Shown one piece after another: positions 24,026-33,333 of a stretch of DNA of 64,000 bases. The notes beneath the pieces were generated by a model. That model saw only the letters and a list, made by a program, of their open reading frames with translations. It was not told where the DNA came from and searched no databases. The position numbers and the translations under genes were made by a program. Within the stretch, counting starts at the first letter, position 1. The number at the start of each line of letters is the position of its first letter. Location: assembly GCF_014855515.1 (NCBI RefSeq), contig NZ_JACYFK010000005.1, positions 186,001 through 250,000 of the forward strand, in the 5' to 3' direction. This DNA comes from Euzebyella marina. GTDB taxonomy: Bacteria; Bacteroidota; Bacteroidia; Flavobacteriales; Flavobacteriaceae.

Positions 24026-26974
24026 TTAGGCCCCTGTATCGCAATGCATCAGTTCTTTTTTGTCTTCCTCAGGTTTTTGTGTTTTTGCACCTCCCTGCTT
24101 GACAATAAGCATTTGATTGATCAGTTTGTTTCGTTCTTCTTTTACCGATTTTCTAAGCATTGCATCTTTTTCAATATCAAAGAATATAGCACCATCAATA
24201 ATAGTCTTTTCAGCTTTTGCATAAATTGATAATGGGTGATGGCTCCAAAGTACCAAATCTGCATCTTTACCTTCTTTGATACTTCCCGTTCGCTGGTCTA
24301 AATGCAATAATTTAGCAGGATTAATAGTGACCATTTTCCAAGCTTCCTCTTCAGATAAGGCACCATATTTCATTGTTTTGGCCGCCTCTTGATTAAGCCT
24401 TCTTATCATTTCGGCATCATCGCTATTGATGGCAACCGTAACACCTTGATTATGCATGATAGCGGCATTGTACGGTATAGCGTCATTTACTTCGAATTTA
24501 TAGGCCCACCAATCGCTGAAGGTGCCGCCCCCTACCCCGTGTTCTTTCATCTTATCGGCTACCTTGTATCCCTCTAAAATATGGGTAAAGGTATTGACCT
24601 TAAAATCGAACTTCTCGGCCACTTTCATCATCATGTTTATCTCACTTTGAACATAACTGTGACAGGTAATAAATCGTTCGCCACGAAGAATTTCGCCTAA
24701 GGTTTCCATTTCTTCATCGTAACGGTAGGGTTCACCGCTCTCTTTTTTCGCCAAATATTCTTTAGCTCTTTGAAAATAGTTCATAAAAACCTGTTCTACC
24801 CCCATTCTGGTTTGAGGAAATCGGGTATAACTACCCCAATTGCTCTGCTTAACATTCTCCCCTAAGGCGAACTTGATGAACTTCGGAGAATTCTCATAGA
24901 CCATTTCGTTGGGCAGCATGCCCCACTTCAGTTTCATTATAGCCGATTGACCCCCTATTGGGTTTGCTGAACCATGAAGTAATTGTAGGGTCGTTACCCC
25001 ACCAGCCAAAGCATGATAAATACCTTTATCTTCATTGTCGACCACATCTTGCATCTGAACTTCTGCGGAAGAATTTTGACCGGCTTCATTAATGGCAAGT
25101 GCGGCAATATGGCTATGTTCGTCGATAATGCCAGCCGTTAGGTGCTTTCCGGTCGCATCAATGACCGTTGCGCCTCCTGCATTTAAATCAGCGCCTACTT
25201 TCTGAATTTTTCCGTTTTTTACCAGTACATCGGTATTTTTTAAGATTCCCTGCTCTTCACTCGTCCATACCGTGGCATTCTTGAAAAGCATATTTTGGGC
25301 TTGGGGAATCTTTTCATAGCCATAACCAATGTTCGGATAGGTAACTTCCGTCAAAGGGGGCATATAATTCTCTTTTTTATCCTTTTGAGAAAAGGGAGCT
25401 GTCTCAACAGCTGAAAAGGTTGATTCTCTACCATCACCTAATAAAACCTTACCCTTAATTTGGTTATCGGTAATGCCTTCGTTCGAAGTTGATAATCGAT
25501 ATGTTTTGTTGTTCTTATCGATAATTGCAATGGTCAGCCAACCCTCGTTGTATTTCAGTTGTGCCTTTAGCTTTAAAGTATCTTTCTTGACTTCTATTTT
25601 CGGTTCTACAGATTTTCCTTTGATGGAAAGTGAAAATTTTTGATTGTCAATAGTTACATCGTACTCTCCCCTAATATCCTTCTTATCTATATCGTTAACC
25701 ACATACTTTTTTCCCTGCACCCAATTCTCATAAAGAACAGTCTCTTTGTCAAAAATATCTCCCGATGAAATCAAAAAGTTAGCTATTCTACCTTCTTGTA
25801 AGGTTCCTAAATCGTTGCTTTTTTGAAGAATTCGGGCCGGTTCGGTCGTTAATGCATGAAGGGCCTTGGTTTTCGGTAACCCGTAAGCAATTGCTTTTTG
25901 TAATCGGGTCATAAAATCATCGGAGGTTTTCAAACCGTGAAGGGTAAAAGCAAAAGGCACCTCGTTTTCCGCTAATATTTTAGGATTTGCCGGAGCTTGG
26001 TTCCAATGGCGCATCGATTTCAACGATAAATGATGAACGGCATAGGGGTCTTCGACATCATATGCATCCGGAAAGTTTAAGGGTAGAATTAGTGAAGCGT
26101 TGGTCGCCTTAATTTCAGAAACCCTTTCGTACTCATCGCCTCCCGCTAAAATGGCGTACTGAATTCCGAACTGATCTCCGATACCATCGGCTCTCAACAC
26201 ATTGCCTTTATCTTCCGCAGAAAAAATCTGAACCAGACCCTTGTTTGCCATAAGAGCCTCAAGGGAACGGTCTTTAGTATCAACATTGCCTTTTTCGTAC
26301 CAATCGGCATCAGCATACATTTGCCGCAAAAGCGCCATTGCCCCCATTAAAGAGGTGGGGTACGATTGTCGTTGCGCAATACTCTTGGTAAAAGAGAAGT
26401 ACTGAGCCGAGCGGTCATTCAAAATTCTCACGGCATCATTCTCCCTATCGTTCAATGCAATCAGTACCCCGGTACCGCGGGCTATACCATCTTGAATATG
26501 TGAGTTGACGACCCCAAAACCGTTCTTTAGTAGTTTTTCGGCTTCCTTTTGATCGTAGGTAAATTTATCGATTGCATCATTTTCGGGCATTATATGATCA
26601 TTCCAATAATAACCATCTCTCGAAGGCTCGTATTCGGCTGACCTTCCTTCTGCTTCTGCCTTTTCCGGTTTTGAAATTCCAAAATCTGAAAAAATATCTA
26701 TAAAAGAAGGGTATATCCACCTACCTGCAGCCTCAACTACCACCGTATTCTCGGGCAGGTCCACTGACTTCCCTACCTTGACCACTTTACCGTTTCGAAT
26801 CAGCAAGGTACCCTTTTCAAGAACTTGTGAAGGAGAGACAAAGATCTTGGCATTGGTCAATGCCATATAATTATTGTTCTTCGTTTTTACCTCGCCATTC
26901 GCTGGAAAATATTCTTGTGCAGCCAAAATTGTGCAACTGAATAATGTCAAAAGGGTCGCCCTAAACTTCAACAT
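24026..26974 (-). CDS. secreted double amidohydrolase, active-looking C-terminal half
   Basis: A 982-residue protein with a signal peptide (to about residue 19) and two amidohydrolase halves. The N-terminal half (about 40-420) has FIDIFSDFG where HxH is expected (Phe95, Asp97), so its metal site is missing. The C-terminal half (about 565-950) keeps GIIDEHSHI with His620 and His622, THILEGYKV and NSDDAEMIRRL, the ligands of a metal-dependent hydrolase of the imidazolonepropionase-like type. Substrate is unknown. Cyclic amides or dipeptides are possible from the family. The smaller paralogue follows on the same strand. Confidence 0.85.
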   Translation of the reverse strand: MLKFRATLLTLFSCTILAAQEYFPANGEVKTKNNNYMALTNAKIFVSPSQVLEKGTLLIRNGKVVKVGKSVDLPENTVVVEAAGRWIYPSFIDIFSDFGISKPEKAEAEGRSAEYEPSRDGYYWNDHIMPENDAIDKFTYDQKEAEKLLKNGFGVVNSHIQDGIARGTGVLIALNDRENDAVRILNDRSAQYFSFTKSIAQRQSYPTSLMGAMALLRQMYADADWYEKGNVDTKDRSLEALMANKGLVQIFSAEDKGNVLRADGIGDQFGIQYAILAGGDEYERVSEIKATNASLILPLNFPDAYDVEDPYAVHHLSLKSMRHWNQAPANPKILAENEVPFAFTLHGLKTSDDFMTRLQKAIAYGLPKTKALHALTTEPARILQKSNDLGTLQEGRIANFLISSGDIFDKETVLYENWVQGKKYVVNDIDKKDIRGEYDVTIDNQKFSLSIKGKSVEPKIEVKKDTLKLKAQLKYNEGWLTIAIIDKNNKTYRLSTSNEGITDNQIKGKVLLGDGRESTFSAVETAPFSQKDKKENYMPPLTEVTYPNIGYGYEKIPQAQNMLFKNATVWTSEEQGILKNTDVLVKNGKIQKVGADLNAGGATVIDATGKHLTAGIIDEHSHIAALAINEAGQNSSAEVQMQDVVDNEDKGIYHALAGGVTTLQLLHGSANPIGGQSAIMKLKWGMLPNEMVYENSPKFIKFALGENVKQSNWGSYTRFPQTRMGVEQVFMNYFQRAKEYLAKKESGEPYRYDEEMETLGEILRGERFITCHSYVQSEINMMMKVAEKFDFKVNTFTHILEGYKVADKMKEHGVGGGTFSDWWAYKFEVNDAIPYNAAIMHNQGVTVAINSDDAEMIRRLNQEAAKTMKYGALSEEEAWKMVTINPAKLLHLDQRTGSIKEGKDADLVLWSHHPLSIYAKAEKTIIDGAIFFDIEKDAMLRKSVKEERNKLINQMLIVKQGGAKTQKPEEDKKELMHCDTGA

Positions 26975-27131
26975 ATACTGTATGATTTTCTGAAAAGCCT
27001 AAAAGTAACCAAAGCCCTCGGTTAAAAGAAATATTAAGGCTACGTGAAGCTAATTTTTATTATAAAATGAACAACAGCTCTTAGATTTTATAGACTTAGT
27101 GAAATGAAAGATATCTATCTAAATTAATCGA

Positions 27132-28199
27132 TTATAACGGGTTTATTTCATGGTAGCCGACCATCAACTCTACTATCTTACTATAACTTTCGATACCGTC
27201 TTTTTGTTGATTGGCTTTTAGAAACGTATTAAATATCGATTTGAAGATAGGCTCAAAAGGATTAATATACTTCTGATTGAATTCATACAGCTCTCTATAA
27301 TTCTCTTGTACCCCAAAATTTATATCTGAATACATCTCTTGAAATAGGTCTTCATCATATCTTCTTACCGCACTGAGACAATGACTGAGGGCATAAGCGG
27401 CTGCCGAGTATTGAAAATAGATATCATTGTTCTTTGACGTCATCAAATAACCTATAAAATTGGTCTCATTTTCTTTGGAGTAGCCCACCTGATGCCCCAC
27501 CTCATGGGCACTCACCACTGGAAACCTAAAAACTGGGGTGAGGCCATTGACTTGTGCTTCGTTCGTAAAAGGGTTCAAATAGCCTCCAATACCTAAATAA
27601 CACGAGAGTGTACTATAAACCGATTTTTTTAAGCTCGGCCTTTCATAGGTGAGAAATGGAAGTTGACTCTGGGTCTTGTCATATTCATCAATGGTCTTAT
27701 CGAATATTTCGTTTCTGGAATAGGGCACTTGAACCATCTGAACCGAATCTCCGGTTATTTCTGTCTGTAGCCGGTTGACCTTCTGTATTAATTTTGCGGT
27801 AAGCTCTATTACTTCGTGGGTTTGAACAGAATCTCTAATTCCGAATTTTTCAGAAATCGGCTGCCTATAATAATTAAGACCCCATACCATATTAAAGGTA
27901 AAATAGAATACCGAAAGAACCATCACAACATCCCTTAGAAACCATAAAGGTTTACCACTAATTGTCTTCCAATTCTTGAAGAGGTATGCTATTGCTATTG
28001 CAAGTAGTAGCGTATAAATGATATCGCCAAAGGAAAAGGGAATCCATCCGAAAAGAAATCTAAAAAACTTACTTATCAAGGGGTAGAAACCTTGGCTATA
28101 ATAGTTCTCGACCACATCTGGGTTACTGCCCAACCATGCCACCATAAAAATTTGCGGTACTAAACTAAGAGCTACGGCATTTTTAAATTTGTGGTTCAA
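27132..28199 (-). CDS. DUF3810 membrane protein with HEVGH zinc motif
   Basis: From the chosen TTG start the protein has 355 residues and begins NHKFKNAVALSLVPQIF, like other DUF3810 members. There are three membrane segments in the first 120 residues, then an extracytoplasmic domain with SAHEVGHQVGYSKENETNFIGYL read as a zincin HExxH (HEVGH) plus downstream acidic residues. It is probably a membrane-anchored metallopeptidase (inference). The frame stays open 99 bases further upstream to another TTG, but that TTG lies upstream of the expected transcription start of the promoter box at 28286, so the longer form is unlikely. Confidence 0.78.
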   Translation of the reverse strand: MNHKFKNAVALSLVPQIFMVAWLGSNPDVVENYYSQGFYPLISKFFRFLFGWIPFSFGDIIYTLLLAIAIAYLFKNWKTISGKPLWFLRDVVMVLSVFYFTFNMVWGLNYYRQPISEKFGIRDSVQTHEVIELTAKLIQKVNRLQTEITGDSVQMVQVPYSRNEIFDKTIDEYDKTQSQLPFLTYERPSLKKSVYSTLSCYLGIGGYLNPFTNEAQVNGLTPVFRFPVVSAHEVGHQVGYSKENETNFIGYLMTSKNNDIYFQYSAAAYALSHCLSAVRRYDEDLFQEMYSDINFGVQENYRELYEFNQKYINPFEPIFKSIFNTFLKANQQKDGIESYSKIVELMVGYHEINPL

Positions 28200-28285
28200 T
28201 GGTATACTATTGATTGAATTTGGGACAAAAGTGATTAAAACCTTCCGCAATGGGCCAACTATCCGCTGAACGGTCGCATAAAATT

Positions 28286-28293
28286 CAAAATTA
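28286..28293 (-). promoter_or_regulatory. -7 box for DUF3810 gene
   Basis: The minus strand reads TAATTTTG, matching TAnnTTTG. It gives a leader of about 80 bases before the TTG at 28199 and rules against the longer reading frame. Confidence 0.45.
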
Positions 28294-28326
28294 ACCAAAT
28301 AACTGCCAAACCAATTTTAGAGTATT

Positions 28327-28334
28327 TATTTTTG
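28327..28334 (+). promoter_or_regulatory. -7 box for pepD
   Basis: TATTTTTG matches TAnnTTTG and ends 17 bases before the ATG of pepD. It is divergent from the DUF3810 promoter. Confidence 0.6.
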
Positions 28335-28351
28335 CTGCACAAATATTGATT

Positions 28352-29812
28352 ATGAACAAAGAAATAAGAGAATTAGAGCCCATAGCCGTTTGGAATAAAT
28401 TTGCTGACCTAAATGCAGTGCCGAGGCCATCGAAAAAAGAAGAGAGAGTCATTCAATTTATGATGGATTTCGGTGCTTCCCTGAATTTAGAGACCGAAAA
28501 AGACCTTGTCGGCAATGTTATCATAAGAAAACCGGCTACCTCAGGAATGGAAAACCGAAAAATGGTTACCCTGCAGTCGCATCTTGATATGGTTCACCAA
28601 AAGAACAATAACACAGATTTTGATTTTGACACCCAAGGCATAGAAATGTTTATAGAGAATGATTGGGTAAAAGCCAAGGGTACCACACTAGGTGCCGATA
28701 ATGGAATGGGAGTGGCAGCCATCATGGCACTTTTAGAAAGCAAAGACATTCAACACCCCCCATTAGAAGCCCTTTTTACCATTGATGAAGAAACCGGTAT
28801 GACCGGTGCTATGGGGCTTCAGCCCAATATGTTGAAGGGTGATATGCTACTGAACCTAGATACTGAAGAAGATGACGAACTAGATATTGGGTGCGCCGGG
28901 GGCATCGATGTAACCGCTACCCGAAAATACAATCATAAACCAGTACCAAGGGCGACCGTAGGTTATGAGATAACCGTTAACGGACTTCAAGGCGGTCATA
29001 GCGGTATCGATATTCATAGAGGTTTGGGAAATGCCAATAAAATCATGAACAGAATTCTCTACTACGGGTCTACTCAATTCATGATGCGTATTTCGGAAAT
29101 AGAAGGAGGTAGCTTGCGTAATGCCATACCTAGGGAAAGTATAGCAAAGGTTGTGGTTCTTAAATCTCAAACAGATGAGTTCAAATCTGCCTTTGAACAA
29201 TGGTCGGAGATCATCAAGAAAGAATTGGTAGTTCAAGAACCTAACCTTAATATCGCTGTTTCAGAGATTAAACTACCCAAGAATGTAATGGGCGTTGGGG
29301 CTCAAGAAAGACTTCTAAAAGCTATTTATACGGCACACAACGGAGTGTATGCAATGAGTGTAGCGATTCCTGATTTGGTAGAGACTTCCAACAACGTGGC
29401 CCGGGTAGAAGTCAAAAATGGTAACATAAAAATAGGATGCCTAACCCGTTCATCTGTTGATTCTGCAAAAATGGATTTGGCCCACGCCTTAAAAAGCGCT
29501 TTTGAATTGGCCCGATGTGATGTTCAATTTAGTGGTAGTTATCCAGGATGGTCACCGAACCCCGATTCGGCCATTTTAAAGGTCGCAAAAGAGAAATATG
29601 AAAAGATGTTCAACGAAGAACCGAAGGTAGTAGCCTGTCATGCAGGTTTGGAATGTGGAATTCTTGGAAAAAATTATCCTGAAATGGATATGATAAGCTT
29701 TGGCCCGACTATCATGGGCGCCCACTCCCCGGATGAGAGGGTCAGTATTTCTTCCGTTCAGAAATTTTGGAAATTTCTATTGGAAATTTTGAAGGATACT
29801 CCTAAAAAATAA
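28352..29812 (+). CDS. pepD: aminoacyl-histidine dipeptidase (M20 family)
   Basis: PepD hydrolyses Xaa-His and other dipeptides in the cytoplasm with two zinc ions. The 486-residue protein has LQSHLDMVHQKN (zinc His and catalytic Asp), GTTLGADNGMGVA, TIDEETGMTGAMGL with the catalytic glutamates, and CHAGLECGIL, all M20 family C features. The ATG giving NKEIRELEPIAVWNKF is chosen. A TTG two codons earlier is less likely. A strong terminator follows the stop. Confidence 0.92.
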   Translation: MNKEIRELEPIAVWNKFADLNAVPRPSKKEERVIQFMMDFGASLNLETEKDLVGNVIIRKPATSGMENRKMVTLQSHLDMVHQKNNNTDFDFDTQGIEMFIENDWVKAKGTTLGADNGMGVAAIMALLESKDIQHPPLEALFTIDEETGMTGAMGLQPNMLKGDMLLNLDTEEDDELDIGCAGGIDVTATRKYNHKPVPRATVGYEITVNGLQGGHSGIDIHRGLGNANKIMNRILYYGSTQFMMRISEIEGGSLRNAIPRESIAKVVVLKSQTDEFKSAFEQWSEIIKKELVVQEPNLNIAVSEIKLPKNVMGVGAQERLLKAIYTAHNGVYAMSVAIPDLVETSNNVARVEVKNGNIKIGCLTRSSVDSAKMDLAHALKSAFELARCDVQFSGSYPGWSPNPDSAILKVAKEKYEKMFNEEPKVVACHAGLECGILGKNYPEMDMISFGPTIMGAHSPDERVSISSVQKFWKFLLEILKDTPKK

Positions 29813-29815
29813 TAA

Positions 29816-29844
29816 AAAGGGCCGATTTTCAATCGGCCCTTTTT
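29816..29844. terminator. terminator after pepD
   Basis: A 12-bp stem built on AAAGGGCCGATT with a three-base loop is followed by T bases, four bases after the pepD stop. The A-rich opposite side lets it also serve the convergent DUF805 gene. Confidence 0.85.
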
Positions 29845-29860
29845 GATGATACTTTATTTT

Positions 29861-30217
29861 TCAAACCTTTTGTAAAGAAGGGTTTTCTTCTGCCTTTGGG
29901 TTAGAACCCCACTTATTGTCACCGGGTTCACTATCGGAACAGGCCAAATATAAATTGTAAAACGGAACCAGAATATACCAACCGCTCTTACCAACATCAT
30001 GCATTCTGCGAACACCAACGGCTATGGCCGGTATGATTACTCCAAGTGAATAAAGCATAGAAGCAAAGAAGAGAACAGGAGTGTCCATTGCAATGGCAAT
30101 AATCTGTAAGCCGTAGGAGATAATGGTATTGAACAAAAAGAACATCCAATACTCCTTTCGTCGAGCCCTTCCTTCAAAATTAGCGTAGTTCTGCAATACT
30201 TTTAAGTACCAATTCAT
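29861..30217 (-). CDS. DUF805 small membrane protein
   Basis: A 118-residue protein starting MNWYLKVLQNYANFEGRARR-type, with FEGRARRKEYWMF, three or four hydrophobic segments and VGVRRMHDVGKSGWY, the DUF805 signature. The family is widespread in bacterial inner membranes with no fixed role. It appears to be a single-gene unit. Confidence 0.88.
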   Translation of the reverse strand: MNWYLKVLQNYANFEGRARRKEYWMFFLFNTIISYGLQIIAIAMDTPVLFFASMLYSLGVIIPAIAVGVRRMHDVGKSGWYILVPFYNLYLACSDSEPGDNKWGSNPKAEENPSLQKV

Positions 30218-30321
30218 AAAATAAAGATTTAGGTTATACTGTTTGCTTATACAACGAGCCGTATTACCTATCTATTATTAAAATTAGATGAACTGCACAA
30301 TTGATTAATTTACGCTGCTTA

Positions 30322-30360
30322 TAAAAAAGAAAAACCTCGCTTTTGCAAGGTTTTTCTTTT
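30322..30360. terminator. terminator after the PPIase gene
   Basis: The inverted repeat AAAACCT...AGGTTTT with a GC-TTTT-GC core is flanked by A-rich and T-rich runs, 17 bases beyond the stop of the minus-strand PPIase gene. It can work in both directions. Confidence 0.75.
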
Positions 30361-30376
30361 CTTGATTATCCTAGAA

Positions 30377-31492
30377 TTACTCTGCTATCCCTGCGATTTC
30401 CAAATCAAAAACCAAATCGGCATTCGGCGGAATAGGTCCCGTACCTTGAGGCCCGTAACCTAAATGCGAGGGTATATAAATTCTTACCTTATCTCCTACC
30501 TTCATATTCAATAAACCTTCTTTAAAGCCAGCAATTAAACGAGCATCCGGACTATAATCCATTGGTAGAGGCTCATAACCGCCACCCATCTTCCTACGCT
30601 CGTCAAATTTATTGTATTTGACCGCTACATCTTCATAATTGCTATCGAACAATGTACCGTCTTCTAAATAGCCTGCATAATAAACCAATACTTGGTCACC
30701 GGTTTTTGGTTTAGGACCCTCACCCTCTTTTAACCTCTTCAACTTAAGGCCTGATGGCAATTCTTCGGCCTCTTGTTTTTTAGTTGGCAAAGAAGCAGTA
30801 AAATCGCTTTTCATCTTTTCAAAGGCGGCAATTCGGGCTTCCTCTTCGGCGAAATAATCATTCATTACCTGAACGGCATCGAACTTTTTGGCTTCTTTTC
30901 CGTTTCGAACTATTTCAACCTTGTTCATGACCACATCAATCTCTGGGCGATCTTTGGTTGCAGGGTTTTGAGAGGTCTTTACGTTTGCAATAGAATCAAC
31001 TACATCCATACCCTCCACTACTTCGCCAAAAACGGTGTGCTTACCGTTCAAAAATGGTGTCGGTTTATGGGTGATGAAAAACTGGCTGCCATTGGTTTTT
31101 GGCCCCGAGTTGGCCATCGAAAGAATTCCTTTTCTATCATGAACCAAACTATCGTTAAATTCATCTTTAAACTTGTAGCCTGGGTTACCTCTACCGGAGG
31201 CTGTAGGGTCTCCACCCTGGATCATAAAATCTTTAATGACCCTATGAAAAATAACCCCATCGTAGTATTTTTTATCCTTTAAGCTATCGGCGACAAAAGG
31301 ATTTTTACCCTCTGCCAATGAAACAAAATTAGCTACCGTCACCGGTGTCTTTTCATATTCTAACTTAACGATTATATCACCTTTCGTTGTTTGAATATCG
31401 GCGAAAAGTCCATCGCCCAATTCGGCATACTGACTTTTACAACCGGCCAGTAGTACACCTAGCATCAAAAGAAATAAATAAGCTCTTTTCAT
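30377..31492 (-). CDS. lipoprotein with fused cyclophilin and FKBP peptidyl-prolyl isomerase domains
   Basis: A 371-residue lipoprotein (lipobox LLAGC, Cys18). Residues about 30-200 form a cyclophilin domain with YYDGVIFHRVIKDFMIQGGD and NGSQFFITHKPTPFLNGKH read as active-site segments. Residues about 255-371 form an FKBP domain with VLVYYAGYLEDGTLFDSN, LIAGFKEGLLNMKVGDK and IPSHLGYG. Both isomerase types in one envelope protein suggest a folding helper for exported proteins. It lies 20 bases downstream of gldI on the same strand, in what looks like an operon. Confidence 0.92.
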   Translation of the reverse strand: MKRAYLFLLMLGVLLAGCKSQYAELGDGLFADIQTTKGDIIVKLEYEKTPVTVANFVSLAEGKNPFVADSLKDKKYYDGVIFHRVIKDFMIQGGDPTASGRGNPGYKFKDEFNDSLVHDRKGILSMANSGPKTNGSQFFITHKPTPFLNGKHTVFGEVVEGMDVVDSIANVKTSQNPATKDRPEIDVVMNKVEIVRNGKEAKKFDAVQVMNDYFAEEEARIAAFEKMKSDFTASLPTKKQEAEELPSGLKLKRLKEGEGPKPKTGDQVLVYYAGYLEDGTLFDSNYEDVAVKYNKFDERRKMGGGYEPLPMDYSPDARLIAGFKEGLLNMKVGDKVRIYIPSHLGYGPQGTGPIPPNADLVFDLEIAGIAE

Positions 31493-31512
31493 TATTAAAT
31501 AATTTGGGTTTT

Positions 31513-32079
31513 CTATTCTGATTCTATTTCATCAACATTTTCATGTTGTTCTTCAATTTTCAGCAAAGTTACTCTTGCCTTTAGGGGAACGTTGACCCCT
31601 ATTTTATTATTATCTCCATGATAACCAAAACCTAAGGAAGAAGGAAAAAGAAATACGGCGGTCTCACCTTCTTTTAATAGTTTAACGCTATTGCGAAGAC
31701 CGGGAAACAATTCTTGTTTATCTACCTTATATTGAAATACACCTATTTCATCTTGCGAATAGATGGTATCTCCTTCAAAAGTCATTAAAGCATAGGTCAA
31801 GGAAACCAAATCATCAGGTTGGGGTGTATATTCGTACTGTTCATTTCTGGTTTCGTAGTAATACCATGAACCTGTAGAACTATGAACATATTCATTGGCG
31901 CTATCTCTTTCTATCAATTTTTGCATGGCTTTTTCTTCTTGCGCCAAGAGTACTTTATTTCGCTCTACCGACTCTTTGAAAAAGCTTCCCGAAGTAACCT
32001 TCACTGGTCTTCTAGGTTCAGGACCTCCACAATTGACAAAAAAAATAGCTGTTATGAGAAGTAAAATACAGTTTTTCAT
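31513..32079 (-). CDS. gldI: gliding-motility FKBP-type lipoprotein GldI
   Basis: A 188-residue lipoprotein (FVNCGG lipobox) with an FKBP-like domain: DDLVSLTYALMTFEGDTIYS, FPGLRNSVKLLKEGETAVF and PSSLGFGYHG. Length and sequence match GldI, which is needed for gliding and type IX secretion in some flavobacteria. It overlaps nrnA by four bases (ATGA) and precedes the cyclophilin-FKBP gene. Whether this organism glides cannot be told from the gene alone. Confidence 0.87.
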   Translation of the reverse strand: MKNCILLLITAIFFVNCGGPEPRRPVKVTSGSFFKESVERNKVLLAQEEKAMQKLIERDSANEYVHSSTGSWYYYETRNEQYEYTPQPDDLVSLTYALMTFEGDTIYSQDEIGVFQYKVDKQELFPGLRNSVKLLKEGETAVFLFPSSLGFGYHGDNNKIGVNVPLKARVTLLKIEEQHENVDEIESE

Positions 32080-33098
32080 GGTCTGAGTTGAGCTTGATAA
32101 TTCTTCAACAACGATTCAAAATGGGTTGCGGTATCTTCAAGTGATAACTCGCTTCTACCTCCGGCCGCATTGTTATGCCCGCCACCATCAAAATGGTTTC
32201 GGGCGAATTCATTGACCGAAAAATCACCGATTGATCGCAGCGAAATCTTGATGATACCTTCTTCTTTGTTTTCTATAAAAATAACAGCGAAAATAACGTC
32301 TTCAAGCGTCAAACCATAGTTTACGAAGCCCTCAGTATCACCCTTTTGAAAATTGTGGGCATCTAATTCTTGCTGACTTAGTGTAATGTATGCGGTTCGG
32401 TATTCCTTCAGAATGACCAAATTATTTAGGGCGCAACCCAATAAACGTAGTCTTTCGGGGGTGTTGGTGTCAAATACCCGATGATGTATTTCAGTATTTT
32501 CTGCACCTCTATCGATCAAGTCGGCCACAATGCGGTGTGTTCTTCCGTTTGTGGAACGGAATTTAAATGATCCGGTATCTGTCATTATACCAGTATACAG
32601 GCAATTGGCAATTTCGGGAGTGACTTTATCTACGGTATCAATGCTTTCAATAAAATTATAAACCATCTGACAAGTAGAGCTCATATTCACATCTGAATAC
32701 ATGACCTCAGCGTAATCTGAAGGAGCTTGATGATGATCAATCATCACAAAGGGAATTTGACCTACTTTTTCCTGCAATGGTTTTTCCATCTGGCCAATTC
32801 TTCCTAAGTGATTAAAGTCTAAAGTAAAAATGAGGGTCGAACCGTCAATTTTTTCTTTTGCCTGGGTATTTTCCCTTTCAAAGTTGATGATAGAGCCGCA
32901 TCCGGGCATCCATTTTAAGAATTTAGGATAATCATTGGGTACGATAACGGAAGTCTCTTGACCTATTCCTGTCAGGTAATGCCAAAGTGCCAACGCAGAA
33001 CCTATGGCATCGCCATCAGGATTCTTGTGTGGTACGATAACAATTTTCTGCGGTCGGGAGAGTAGTTCTTTTACCGCGTTGATGGTCTCTGAATTCAT
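32076..33098 (-). CDS. nrnA: NrnA-type DHH phosphoesterase (nanoRNase / pAp phosphatase)
   Basis: NrnA degrades 2-5 base RNAs and dephosphorylates pAp. The 340-residue protein has PHKNPDGDAIGSALAL (DHH motif I), TLDFNHLGRIG, MIDHHQAPSDYA (the DHH motif) and the DHHA1 element GGGHNNAAGG. The ATG giving MNSETINAVKELL is chosen because an exact promoter box lies immediately upstream. An in-frame ATG 42 bases earlier would lie before that promoter. Confidence 0.9.
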   Translation of the reverse strand: MNSETINAVKELLSRPQKIVIVPHKNPDGDAIGSALALWHYLTGIGQETSVIVPNDYPKFLKWMPGCGSIINFERENTQAKEKIDGSTLIFTLDFNHLGRIGQMEKPLQEKVGQIPFVMIDHHQAPSDYAEVMYSDVNMSSTCQMVYNFIESIDTVDKVTPEIANCLYTGIMTDTGSFKFRSTNGRTHRIVADLIDRGAENTEIHHRVFDTNTPERLRLLGCALNNLVILKEYRTAYITLSQQELDAHNFQKGDTEGFVNYGLTLEDVIFAVIFIENKEEGIIKISLRSIGDFSVNEFARNHFDGGGHNNAAGGRSELSLEDTATHFESLLKNYQAQLRP

Positions 33099-33103
33099 GC
33101 GCG

Positions 33104-33111
33104 CAAAGATA
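33104..33111 (-). promoter_or_regulatory. -7 box for nrnA-gldI-PPIase
   Basis: The minus strand reads TATCTTTG, matching TAnnTTTG, and ends five bases before the ATG of nrnA. The message is probably leaderless, and the box fixes the nrnA start. Confidence 0.6.
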
Positions 33112-33310
33112 CAATATAATACCATTACGGTAAACATCATCTAGGTGATACCTATAAACTACTAAGGGTTGATGGATAGTTGAACCAAGCAATACTGTAA
33201 ATAATTATACCTGATTGAATAAGGACTAGATGAACCAACATTCTTAAAACTATCAGTTTAAGTCATTAGACGTAGCGTTCATTTAATATTGCCTATTGCC
33301 CAATAAAGCT

Positions 33311-33318
33311 TATTTTTG
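33311..33318 (+). promoter_or_regulatory. -7 box for ndk
   Basis: TATTTTTG matches TAnnTTTG, 15 bases before the ATG of ndk. It overlaps a TTG that would otherwise extend the reading frame by six residues. Confidence 0.65.
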
Positions 33319-33333
33319 CACAAAATTTTTGAA

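Noticed and set aside
30773-31282. 169-residue plus-strand reading frame opposite the cyclophilin-FKBP gene
   Set aside because: It is a shadow of the well-supported minus-strand gene, rich in Phe/Trp/Cys with no domain and no promoter.
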